Positions 21,332 through 28,961 of a stretch of 64,000 nt of DNA are shown here, one piece after another. The translations under genes and the position numbers were made by a program. This DNA is from Microvirga thermotolerans (lineage in GTDB: Bacteria > Pseudomonadota > Alphaproteobacteria > Rhizobiales > Beijerinckiaceae), in assembly GCF_009363855.1 (NCBI RefSeq), contig NZ_CP045423.1, positions 1,580,001 to 1,644,000 on the forward strand. Direction: 5' to 3'. Position 1 is the first letter of the stretch, and each line of letters starts with the position of its first letter. A model generated the notes under the pieces. It worked only from the letters and a program-made list of their open reading frames with translations. It made no database searches and had not been told where the DNA came from.

Positions 21332-22209
21332 CGGCCGTCGCAGCCTCCGCAGGGCCCGCGATGCCGCGTCCGGTCCTCGACCGGGCGGGAACGGCGACCC
21401 TGCTTCTGCTCCCCATCGCGCTCATCAACACGGCCGGCTTCATCCTGCCGGTCCTCAACCTTTTGCGGATGTCGTTCAACGAGGCCCTTGCCGGCGGCGG
21501 CGTGCGCGAGACCGTGACCCTCGCCAACTGGATCGGCCTCTTCGGCGATTCCTTCTATGTGGAACTCATCGTCAATTCGATCGCTGTGAGCCTCGGCATC
21601 ACGCTGGCGACCCTCGTGGTGTCGTATCCGATTGCGCTCTACCTCCACCGCAGCTCGGGACGCTGGCGCACCTTCCTGACCGTGCTGGTCATCTCGCCGC
21701 TCCTCACCTCGGCCGTCGTGCGCACCTATGGCTGGATCGCGCTGCTCGCCGACCAGGGCCCCATCGTCGGAGCCCTCGCGGCGCTGGGAACTACGCCTCC
21801 GCGGCTCATGTTCAATACGACGGGCGTCGTCATCGGCCTCACCGAGATCCTGATGCCCTACATGATCCTGTCCCTTCTCGCCGGTTTCGGCCGTCTCGAC
21901 CCGCGGGTGGAGGAGGCGGCGATGACCCTCGGCGCCCCGCCCGCCAAGACCTTCTGGCGGGTGATCCTGCCGCTGACCATTCCCGGAATTGCGCTCGGAT
22001 GCCTTCTCTGCTTCGTGCTGGCGGTCTCCTCCTTCATCACGCCGAAGCTGCTCGGGGGCGGGCGGGTCTTCCTGCTCGCGACGGAGATCTACGACCAGGC
22101 GATCGTCACCCTGAATTGGCCGCTCGCCGCGACGCTCTCGATGCTCGTGCTGATCATCTTCGGAGCCGCACTCGCCGCCTATGCCCGCGTCCTTCGCGCC
22201 ATCGACTAG
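21328..22209 (+). CDS. ABC transporter permease, PotB-like
   Basis: The ATG at 21328 overlaps the ATPase stop and follows GGAGGGGGG. The 293-residue product has about six membrane helices, an N-terminal cytoplasmic segment, a first helix near 25-50 (LLLPIALINTAGFILPVLNLL) and the EAA motif EEAAMTLGAPPAKTFWRVILPL near residues 195-215, as in PotB-type subunits. It forms the pore with the PotC-like subunit nine bases downstream. Confidence 0.91.
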   Translation: MTAVAASAGPAMPRPVLDRAGTATLLLLPIALINTAGFILPVLNLLRMSFNEALAGGGVRETVTLANWIGLFGDSFYVELIVNSIAVSLGITLATLVVSYPIALYLHRSSGRWRTFLTVLVISPLLTSAVVRTYGWIALLADQGPIVGALAALGTTPPRLMFNTTGVVIGLTEILMPYMILSLLAGFGRLDPRVEEAAMTLGAPPAKTFWRVILPLTIPGIALGCLLCFVLAVSSFITPKLLGGGRVFLLATEIYDQAIVTLNWPLAATLSMLVLIIFGAALAAYARVLRAID

Positions 22210-22218
22210 GAGCCTGCC

Positions 22219-23013
22219 ATGGAATCCCATGAAACGTCCTGGCCCATGAAGCTCCTCGTGGCGCTGATGTTCCTGTTCCTTCTGGCCCCCGTGATCCTCG
22301 TGGTGCCGATCTCGTTCAGCGGGGAACAGATCCTCTCGTTCCCGCCGGCGAGCTGGTCGCTGCGCTGGTATGCGGCGCTCGCCCACAGTCCGGAGATCAT
22401 CTCCGCTTTCTGGACGAGTCTCGTGCTGGGCACGATCGTGACGGTCATATCCCTCGCCGTCGCGGTGCCGGCCGCCTACGTGATCGTCCGGATGCGCACG
22501 TTCGGCTCCGCCTTTCTCTACAACCTCTTCACGGCCCCCCTGCTGCTGCCGACCATCGTCCTGGGGCTTGCGATCCTCATCGTCTTCGCCTCGGCCGGTT
22601 TCCTCGGTACGTTTCCCGGGCTCGTCGTCGGCCATCTCGTCATCACGCTGCCCTATGCGCTGCGCGTCCTCGCCACGACCTTGGGCAATCTCAACCTCGC
22701 CTGCGAGGAGGCAGCCTCCACGCTCGGGGGGCGTCCCCTGACGGTATTCCGCCGCGTGACGCTGCCCATGATGGCGCCCGGCATCGTGGCCGCGACCGCC
22801 CTGTGTTTCCTCGTCTCCTTCGACGAGGTCGTGATCACGCTTTTCCTCACGGGGCCGCGCCTGACGACCTTGCCGGTGGAGCTTTTCCACCATGTGGAGA
22901 GCCGCGCCGACCCGCTCGTCGCCAGCGTGTCGGTGCTGCTGATCCTTCTGACCCTGGCCGTGGTGATGGTCGTCGACCGTACGGTCGGCTTGTCAAGAAC
23001 CTTCGTGAAGTGA
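22219..23013 (+). CDS. ABC transporter permease, PotC-like
   Basis: A 264-residue permease with six predicted helices, the N-terminal PMKLLVALMFLFLLAPVILV helix, SFSGEQILSFPPASWSLRWY as in PotC proteins, and the EAA loop EEAASTLGGRPLTVFRRVTLP. It is the last transporter subunit. A 215-base gap follows before the formylglycine-generating enzyme gene, with no terminator I can recognise, so readthrough into the sulfatase genes is possible. Confidence 0.91.
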   Translation: MESHETSWPMKLLVALMFLFLLAPVILVVPISFSGEQILSFPPASWSLRWYAALAHSPEIISAFWTSLVLGTIVTVISLAVAVPAAYVIVRMRTFGSAFLYNLFTAPLLLPTIVLGLAILIVFASAGFLGTFPGLVVGHLVITLPYALRVLATTLGNLNLACEEAASTLGGRPLTVFRRVTLPMMAPGIVAATALCFLVSFDEVVITLFLTGPRLTTLPVELFHHVESRADPLVASVSVLLILLTLAVVMVVDRTVGLSRTFVK

Positions 23014-23228
23014 GAGCCTTTCAGGCCTCGCCCGAACAGGCGGGATATCCTCGGCGTCGGCCGTCGCCTGCCCAGGTTCGTGCCTATGGAAGAACGAGCG
23101 GCGCATCCGCTCCGGCACGCCCGCCGTCCTGATCGGTCAACGAATTGTCCACTCCGGTCAAGCAGCTGCGCACGATCCGTGTGAGATTGCCCGATGTCAT
23201 CGCCGATGTCTTGGAGTGGAAACCGAAT

Positions 23229-24230
23229 ATGTCCGTCATGGACGGCAATCCCTTGGCCGGAACCCACAGCCGCAGCCTGCCGCGACCCGGCATGGTCTGG
23301 CTTCCCGGCGGCACGTTCCGCATGGGTTCGGACCGGCATTATCCCGAGGAGGCGCCGGTCCACCGCGTGACGGTGGACGGCTTCTGGATGGACGCCGCCC
23401 CGGTCACCAACCGCCAGTTCCGCGCCTTCGTCGCAGCGACGGGACATGTCACGGTGGCGGAGAAGAGGCCCGATCCGAAGGACTATCCCGGCGCGCTGCC
23501 GCACATGCTGAAAGCAGGATCGCTGGTGTTCAGCCCGCCGGACCATCCGGTTCCCCTGAACGACTGGAGCCGATGGTGGGCGTTCGTGTTCGGGGCGAAC
23601 TGGCGCCGCCCCTATGGCCCCGGTTCCTCGATCGAAGGTCTGGACGATCACCCGGTGGTGCACGTCGCCTATCCGGATGCCGAGGCCTATGCCCGCTGGG
23701 CCGGCAAGGAACTGCCGACCGAGGCCGAATGGGAGTTCGCGGCCCGCGGGGGGCTCGATGGAGCCGAGTTCGCCTGGGGCGACGAGCTCACGCCGGACGG
23801 CCGCCACATGGCGAACACCTGGCAGGGCCTCTTCCCGTTCCAGAACAGCCGCGAGGACGGCTACGAGCGCACCTCGCCGGTGAGAGCCTATCCGCCGAAC
23901 GGCTACGGCCTCTACGACATGATCGGCAATGTCTGGGAATGGACGGGCGATTGGTACGAGCCGAAACACCCGGCCGACGCGGCCAAGCCCTGCTGCATCC
24001 CCTCGAACCCGCGCGGCGGGCGTGAGGAGGCGAGCTACGATCCCTGCCAGCCGGAGATCCGGATTCCGCGCAAGGTGCTCAAAGGCGGCTCGCATCTGTG
24101 CGCCCCAAGCTACTGCCGGCGCTACCGCCCGGCGGCCCGCCATCCGGAACCCGTCGATACCTCCACCAGCCATGTCGGCTTCCGCTGCGTGGTTCGGGAG
24201 ACAAGGGGGATGCGGTGCCCGACCCCGTGA
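23229..24230 (+). CDS. Formylglycine-generating enzyme (sulfatase-modifying factor family)
   Basis: A 333-residue FGE/SUMF1-fold protein: PGMVWLPGGTFRMGSD at the N-terminus, APVTNRQFRAFV, LPTEAEWEFAARGG, GNVWEWTGDWY and the C-terminal core KGGSHLCAPSYCRRYRP ending HVGFRCVV. Both active-site cysteines of aerobic, copper-dependent FGEs are present (C291 and C296, spacing Cys-x4-Cys), which separates it from the larger non-catalytic SUMF-like group. There is no signal peptide, so it oxidises the sulfatase cysteine to formylglycine in the cytoplasm. ATG 23229 has GGAG about ten bases upstream; a TTG at 23145 would only add non-homologous residues. The sulfatase two genes on is the obvious client. 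Confidence 0.9.
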   Translation: MSVMDGNPLAGTHSRSLPRPGMVWLPGGTFRMGSDRHYPEEAPVHRVTVDGFWMDAAPVTNRQFRAFVAATGHVTVAEKRPDPKDYPGALPHMLKAGSLVFSPPDHPVPLNDWSRWWAFVFGANWRRPYGPGSSIEGLDDHPVVHVAYPDAEAYARWAGKELPTEAEWEFAARGGLDGAEFAWGDELTPDGRHMANTWQGLFPFQNSREDGYERTSPVRAYPPNGYGLYDMIGNVWEWTGDWYEPKHPADAAKPCCIPSNPRGGREEASYDPCQPEIRIPRKVLKGGSHLCAPSYCRRYRPAARHPEPVDTSTSHVGFRCVVRETRGMRCPTP

Positions 24231-24721
24231 CAGCCAATCAGTTGCTGCTGGCTCGCTTCGTGGTCGTCGTTGCCGCGGTCCTCGTCGGGCTCGGCCTGGT
24301 CTGGTACGGGTTCTCGACCGAGGTCCTGGGGCGGATCTGGCGCAACATCGCCGAGCGGCCCAGCGGCCCCCTGACTTTCCGCTTCGTCCTCCAGCCGACC
24401 ATGGCGGCCATCGTGGCCTTCCGCGACGGGACGACCGACGCACGCCTCAACCGCTCGCCGTACCTGTGGACCCTCCTCACGGACCGGAACGGGAGCGCCG
24501 AGCGCCTGCGCGAGGGGGTGATCGCGACCGCGCGGATCATCCTGTTGGGCTTCGTCATGGACGGGATCTACCAGGCGTTCGTACTCGACGCGTTCTTCCC
24601 GGCCGAGACGGTGCTCGTCGCGATCCTGCTCGCGTTTCTTCCCTACCTTCTCCTGCGAGGGCCGTTCTGCCGCCTTGCCGGGTGGTGGTTACGCCGCAGA
24701 TCCGCCGATGCGGCATCGTGA
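24215..24721 (+). CDS. Small multi-pass membrane protein of unknown function
   Basis: A 168-residue hydrophobic protein. The GTG at 24215 (AAGGGGGA four bases upstream) overlaps the FGE gene by 16 bases; an alternative GTG at 24227 overlaps the stop itself. Hydrophobic segments: about 10-30 (FVVVVAAVLVGLGLVWYGF), 105-125 (IILLGFVMDGIYQAFVLDAF) and 128-150 (VLVAILLAFLPYLLL); the middle region (residues 50-90) is soluble, with RDGTTDARLNRSPYLWTLL. I do not recognise a named family. Tight coupling to the FGE gene and the sulfatase 170 bases on suggest a role in the same pathway, for instance an efflux or anchoring function, but this is speculative. Confidence 0.72.
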   Translation: MPDPVTANQLLLARFVVVVAAVLVGLGLVWYGFSTEVLGRIWRNIAERPSGPLTFRFVLQPTMAAIVAFRDGTTDARLNRSPYLWTLLTDRNGSAERLREGVIATARIILLGFVMDGIYQAFVLDAFFPAETVLVAILLAFLPYLLLRGPFCRLAGWWLRRRSADAAS

Positions 24722-24891
24722 GGAGTGCATCATGCCGACCGCCCGCTCGCACACCGTCCATCGCCGCAGAGGATCCCGCGATGGGCCGCGGCACTGCCGT
24801 CTCGCGCAGGAGTAGCGGACGCGGGGAAAGACAGGCCAGCCAGTGTGTTTGCGTGTTTCGTCCAGCCAGTTCGACCTAGAGGAGGCGTGCA

Positions 24892-26400
24892 ATGGCGAAG
24901 AAACCGAACTTCCTGATCCTATGGGGCGACGATATCGGCCAATCGAACCTGAGCATCTTCACGAAAGGGCTGATGGGCTATCGCACTCCGAACATCGACC
25001 GCATCGGCGAGGAGGGTATGCTCTTCACCGATTACTACGGGGAACAGAGCTGCACGGCGGGCCGTGCGTCCTTCATCACCGGACAGTGCGGGCTGCGCAC
25101 GGGCCTGACCAAGGTAGGCCTGCCGGGCGCCGAACTCGGCATGCGCGCCGAGGACCCGAACATTCCGGAACTGCTGAAGCCGTTGGGATACGTGACCGGC
25201 CAGTTCGGCAAGAACCATTTCGGCGACCGTGACGAGCACCTGCCGACGATGCACGGCTTCGACGAGTTCTTCGGCAACCTCTATCACCTCAACGCCGAGG
25301 AGGAGCCGGAGCTTCCCGACTATCCCAACGAAAAGGATTTCCCCAACTTCAGGAAAAACTTCGGTCCGCGCGGCGTGCTGCACTGCTGGTCGGACGGCAA
25401 GGGCGGACAGAAGATCGAGAACACGGGCCCGCTGACGAGGAAGCGGATGGAGACCGTCGACACCGAGTTCCTCGACGCCGCACAGAGCTTCATCAGGAAG
25501 GCGGCCAAGGACGGTAAGCCCTTCTTCGTCTGGTTCAACACGACGCACATGCACTTCCGCACGCACATCGAGGAACGAATCCGCGGCCAGGCAGGGCGAT
25601 GGCAATCCGAGTATCACGACTGCATGATCGAGCACGACAAGCACATCGGCAGGATGCTCGACCTGCTCGACGAGCTCGGCATCGCCGACGACACGATGGT
25701 CATGTACAGCACCGACAACGGCCCGCACATGAACTCGTGGCCGGATGCCGCCATGACGCCGTTCCGCAACGAGAAGAACTCGATGTGGGAAGGCGCCTAC
25801 CGCGTGCCGTGCCTGGTGCGCTGGCCGGGCGTGGTCAAGCCTGGGACGGTCTGCAACGAGATCGTCAGCCATCTCGATTGGCTGCCGACCATCGTGGAGG
25901 CGGCCGGAGCCCCGGACATCAAGGAGAAGCTCAAGAAGGGCGGATACGAGGCGAACGGCAAGAAGTTCAAGGTTCACATCGATGGCTTCAGCCTCATGCC
26001 GTACTTCACTGGAAAGGCCAAGCAGCACGAGCGGAAGGGGTTCTTCTACTTCACCGATGACGGCGACCTCGCCTGCCTTCGCTTCGATAACTGGAAGTTC
26101 GCCTTTATGGAGCAGCGGGCCCGCGGCACGCTCCAGATCTGGGCCGAGCCGATGGTAACGCTGCGCGTTCCGAAGATCTTCAATCTGCGCACCGATCCCT
26201 ATGAGCGCGCGGACATCACCTCCAACACTTACTACGACTGGCTGCTGGACCACGCCTTCATGCTCGTCCCCGCACAGGCGGGCGTGGCGGAGTTCCTTGG
26301 GACGTTCAAGGATTTTCCGCCGCGTCAGAAGGCGGCAAGCTTCGGCATTGATCAGGTTATGGAAAAGATCATGGAGGCCGCAGGAGGGGGCCACCATTGA
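24892..26400 (+). CDS. Cytoplasmic arylsulfatase (type I, formylglycine-dependent)
   Basis: A 502-residue sulfatase of the alkaline phosphatase superfamily with metal ligands D13-D14 in NFLILWGDDIGQ, the modification site C54-T-A-G-R58 (the Ala variant of CxPxR), the following signature GYVTGQFGKNHFGD, and the second metal pair in YSTDNGPHMNSW. It lacks a signal peptide, so it should hydrolyse sulfate esters after import. This fits the upstream ABC transporter and the cytoplasmic FGE, which is needed to convert C54. A strong AGAGGAGG site lies five bases before the ATG. The physiological ester is unknown. Confidence 0.92.
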   Translation: MAKKPNFLILWGDDIGQSNLSIFTKGLMGYRTPNIDRIGEEGMLFTDYYGEQSCTAGRASFITGQCGLRTGLTKVGLPGAELGMRAEDPNIPELLKPLGYVTGQFGKNHFGDRDEHLPTMHGFDEFFGNLYHLNAEEEPELPDYPNEKDFPNFRKNFGPRGVLHCWSDGKGGQKIENTGPLTRKRMETVDTEFLDAAQSFIRKAAKDGKPFFVWFNTTHMHFRTHIEERIRGQAGRWQSEYHDCMIEHDKHIGRMLDLLDELGIADDTMVMYSTDNGPHMNSWPDAAMTPFRNEKNSMWEGAYRVPCLVRWPGVVKPGTVCNEIVSHLDWLPTIVEAAGAPDIKEKLKKGGYEANGKKFKVHIDGFSLMPYFTGKAKQHERKGFFYFTDDGDLACLRFDNWKFAFMEQRARGTLQIWAEPMVTLRVPKIFNLRTDPYERADITSNTYYDWLLDHAFMLVPAQAGVAEFLGTFKDFPPRQKAASFGIDQVMEKIMEAAGGGHH

Positions 26401-26476
26401 ACCTTCCAAGTTCTGATTGAGCGGTTTGCAGGAGGGACCCGACCAGCAACGGGCTGCGGACAACGACGGCAACAGA

Positions 26477-26502
26477 GCGGCGGGCGGGAATCCGTCCGCC
26501 GC
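26477..26502 (+). terminator. Hairpin GCGGCGGGCGG / CCGTCCGCCGC after the sulfatase gene
   Basis: An 11-bp stem with a single mismatch and a GAAT loop, 77 bases after the sulfatase stop. It is a probable end of the nitrilase-to-sulfatase transcript, although no T run follows. Confidence 0.5.
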
Positions 26503-26586
26503 TCCCGAGACGCGGCATGGTTTGTACGGCCCGTGGCGGGCGCCGTTTTCGTGCTGCGGTTCTGCCAGACGAGGATGATCCTGACG

Positions 26587-27048
26587 ATGGTTGATCCCAA
26601 ACCGAAGTACCCTGTGAGCGATGACGTCTCCGTGGAATTGTCCGCACGCCGGACAGGCATGTCGTTTCAGCGCACCCGCATGAGTGCCGACCGAACCCTG
26701 ATGGCGGTAATCCGGACGTCGCTGTCGCTCATAGGCTTCGGATTTACGATCTTCCAGTTCTTCCAGAGACTACGCGAAGCCGGCACGCTGACACAGGTCG
26801 GCTCCGCCCGGAACTTCGGCATCACCCTGGTCGCGCTCGGCATCCTGATGCTGGTCGGCGGTGTCGTCTATCACATCCAATACATGCTTGGCCTGCGCGC
26901 GCAGCGCAAGGATATGACAAACGCTCGGTTGATCCACGGCGAGAGCGGCTTTCCCGTGTCGCTGACGTTGATCACGGCCGTTCTCCTGCTCGCAACAGGC
27001 GTTGCCGCGATCATCAGCATGATCTTCCAGATCGGGCCCTTCGACTGA
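26587..27048 (+). CDS. DUF202 (YidH-like) inner-membrane protein
   Basis: A 153-residue protein with the DUF202 signature (LSARRTGMSFQRTRMSADRTLMAVIRTSLSL, split here by the usual R-rich N-terminus) and three membrane helices at about 38-58, 75-97 and 125-150. The function of the family is not established. Start ATG 26587 follows AGGATG by suitable spacing. It appears to be an independent transcription unit after the sulfatase terminator. Confidence 0.85.
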   Translation: MVDPKPKYPVSDDVSVELSARRTGMSFQRTRMSADRTLMAVIRTSLSLIGFGFTIFQFFQRLREAGTLTQVGSARNFGITLVALGILMLVGGVVYHIQYMLGLRAQRKDMTNARLIHGESGFPVSLTLITAVLLLATGVAAIISMIFQIGPFD

Positions 27049-27164
27049 GGGGACGTCGGTCCACCCAATCGCAACGCCGGGGTCCAGGATGCCGAACATG
27101 ATGCGACAATCTGGAACGGACCGTATTCCAGCGCAGATTTGGCCTCTTGGGCTTAAGAGGCGCC

Positions 27165-27275
27165 TAAAGCATCGGACGGGCATTCGAACTCATGTCCGAT
27201 GCTCCAAGCTACCGATTTCGATCATCTTTTCGCGCAAGACCGGTTCCCACTTCTCCCGAAAAGGCTCTAGAACCC
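27165..27275. repeat. Second REP-like element: hairpin plus shared ACCGGTTCCCACTT core
   Basis: Begins with a perfect 10-bp inverted repeat, AGCATCGGAC (27168-27177) and GTCCGATGCT (27194-27203), then CGCGCAA-G-ACCGGTTCCCACTT (27231-27252), matching 5004-5025 at 21 of 22 bases, and ends in GGCTCTAGA, whose CTA is the TAG stop of the small minus-strand gene. It looks like a longer mosaic version of the 4994-5042 element. Confidence 0.7.
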
Positions 27276-27488
27276 GCTCCACGGGTTCAGATTGATCGCG
27301 TGCGCCAGCGACTCGAACCGCCGGCTGCAGGCCAGGTGATAGTCGCCGGTCAGCCCCTGGGATCCATCGGGATCGCTCCGGAACTCCACCCGCTTCGTGC
27401 GGTCGTTTGGCAGGATCATGCGCTTGCAGGCTTGGCACAACGGGCCGCTCTGCCCGCCGCCATAAGGAAACTTGTCGTCGAGGAACAC
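27267..27488 (-). CDS. Small Cys/His protein, putative zinc-binding
   Basis: A 73-residue protein with GTG start at 27488 (GGAG six bases upstream; a GTG seven codons earlier is possible). It contains CQAC near the N-terminal third and HLAC near residue 52, a C-x2-C...H-x3-C arrangement suited to one zinc ion, and the segment GLTGDYHLACSRRFESLA followed by INLNPW. I recall similar short hypothetical proteins in Rhizobiales genomes, with no known function. The stop codon lies in the REP-like element. Confidence 0.6.
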   Translation of the reverse strand: MFLDDKFPYGGGQSGPLCQACKRMILPNDRTKRVEFRSDPDGSQGLTGDYHLACSRRFESLAHAINLNPWSGF

Positions 27489-27844
27489 GCAACTCTCCGA
27501 TCTTGTCACAGGCCGCCCGTGTCCCCGGCAGGGCTGCCGCAGACCGACGTTCGGTTGGTTACCAGATCCCCCTCCAACGTTGCTTCACGGCTCTTGTTCC
27601 GGCCAACGCCTTTTGGCGGCAGGCAAATGGCCAAGCACATCATACGTTTAGAGGCTGCGCAGCTTCACCCTCAAGGTTGCCCGCCGCGCCTGCGTGGATC
27701 ACGTGAGAGCCGAACCGGGCCTGTCCGAGCGACCGGTCTGCCCGGCTCCCGGCCAGCACCGTTCCACGTAGGCCGCAAGATCCCATCGCACCCGACGACG
27801 AAGCGGCTCTCCCTCCGTTTTCATCGCCAGTGCGCAATCCGTTC
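27489..27844. other. Gene-free interval
   Basis: About 350 bases between the small Cys/His gene and the decayed adaptor gene. No frame has recognisable protein character and no strong repeat is visible; it is probably eroded DNA continuous with the pseudogene region to its right. Confidence 0.4.
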
Positions 27845-28470
27845 TCAGAAGCCGCTCTCGCGCACCAGCACGGTGACGACACGACGCCAGACCGTTCGAA
27901 GAATACTCGCGGAGCGGCCGCTCAGGTGAACGGTCCCGGGCTGCGCCCGGGTCGTCCGCAGCGGTTGCGAAGTCTCCAGGATGACCCGGTAGAGGGGCAG
28001 TTCCGGAACGACGGCCTCGTCCACATAGGCCTCGATGCGCGCCTGCGAGAGATCGGCGATGGAGGCCAGCTTCTCTCCCTGCTTGACCCATTCGCCCTCC
28101 GCCATGGGATCTGCGAGCTCAACGACGGTTCCCGAGACCGGGGCTCTGATGTCGAGGCGCTCCAGCTCGACGGCGAGCGCGTCCCGCTCGGCTTTCGCTC
28201 CCTCCCATTCGTGGGCGAGAATCCGGGATCGTGCGAGGGATTCCGCGTTCTGCGACGTCGCGGCGATCTGATCCGCCAGGGCCCTTACCTTCCGCTCGGC
28301 CTGCGCGGCCTTGTAGGCGAGATCGGGAGACGTCATGCGGAAGAGGGATCTCTCCCTCGTCGACCGGCGCTTGCGCAAAGGCCGGCTCGCACCAGGCGCG
28401 AGAAGGATGAGGGTCGTAACGGCTGCGCGCTCTACGAGGCTTCGTTTCCTGACGTCTGTTCGGACATGGC
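27845..28470 (-). pseudogene. Frameshifted HlyD-family adaptor (membrane fusion protein)
   Basis: Reading leftwards, AGGAGG precedes an ATG near 28467 (MSEQTSGNEAS followed by TAG), so the original start is still visible. The homology then continues in the other frames: LVERAAVTTLILLA, EGEIPLPH, and MTSPDLAYKAAQAERKVRAL, a helical hairpin. The last frame holds a complete lipoyl/beta-barrel part (LDIRAPVSGTVVELADPMAE, GEKLASIADLSQARIEAYVD) and an apparently native C-terminus, VTVLVRESGF, before the stop at 27845. At least two frameshifts and an early stop make it non-functional. It would have been the periplasmic adaptor of an exporter. Confidence 0.7.
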
Positions 28471-28599
28471 CCTCCTGGAGCTCCGTTGCGGTCGAATGAA
28501 GGCGCCACCACAGCGGCGATGTTCTTCGGGACCGCCTCCAGGTTCGGAACCTCGATCTTGCCCGCCGACCATTCGCGCGACTTCTGCTTGATCGCCGCC

Positions 28600-28840
28600 A
28601 CGAAACTCGGGAGGTTCGCGCTGTCGACTGGGCGCGCTGGTAGCCCTTGCGCGACAGCTGATACTGCTGCGCCGCGAGGTCCGATGGAACGGACAGGGTC
28701 GGCGCGTCGGAAACCGGCGTCACCATGATGGTCACGATGCGCGTTGTTAAGAGTGCGCTCGACGTGCCGTCGGCGAATGCGAAGTCGCCCGGATCCGCCG
28801 AAGGATTGTCGGTGTCGACGAATCCCTCGCTGCCGCGCGG
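28600..28840 (-). pseudogene. Cadherin/VCBS-like repeat fragment fused to eroded sequence
   Basis: Upstream of the decayed adaptor and in the same direction, one frame reads GFVDTDNPSADPGDFAFADG and then IVTIMVTPVSDAPTLSVP, the end of a cadherin- or VCBS-type adhesin repeat (normally VTITVTPVNDAPTLSVP). It runs into QQYQLSRKGYQRAQS and, after a frameshift, into NLPSFVAAIKQKSREWSAGK and EVPNLEAVPKNIAAVV. No intact start is visible. It is probably the tail of a lost secreted repeat protein gene. Confidence 0.5.
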
Positions 28841-28961
28841 GGCTTCATGCGGTGCCCGCGCTCGGGCTGCGCAAGATGATTTGACGAGAATGTCGCAGGC
28901 ACATCGCTTGGCACGATCCCGCCTTCGCGTCCGAGGCTCAGGCGGCGCCTTTCCGCGGAGT

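Noticed and set aside
21244-22893. 549-residue minus-strand frame rich in Asp, Arg, Glu and Gly
   Set aside because: Antisense to two clear permease genes; hydrophobic codons read backwards give charged residues.
23145-23228. TTG start for the formylglycine-generating enzyme
   Set aside because: It adds 28 residues without homology and no better ribosome site; ATG 23229 is preferred.
26533-26586. Longer start for the DUF202 gene
   Set aside because: Residues before ATG 26587 show no family similarity and the ribosome site fits 26587.
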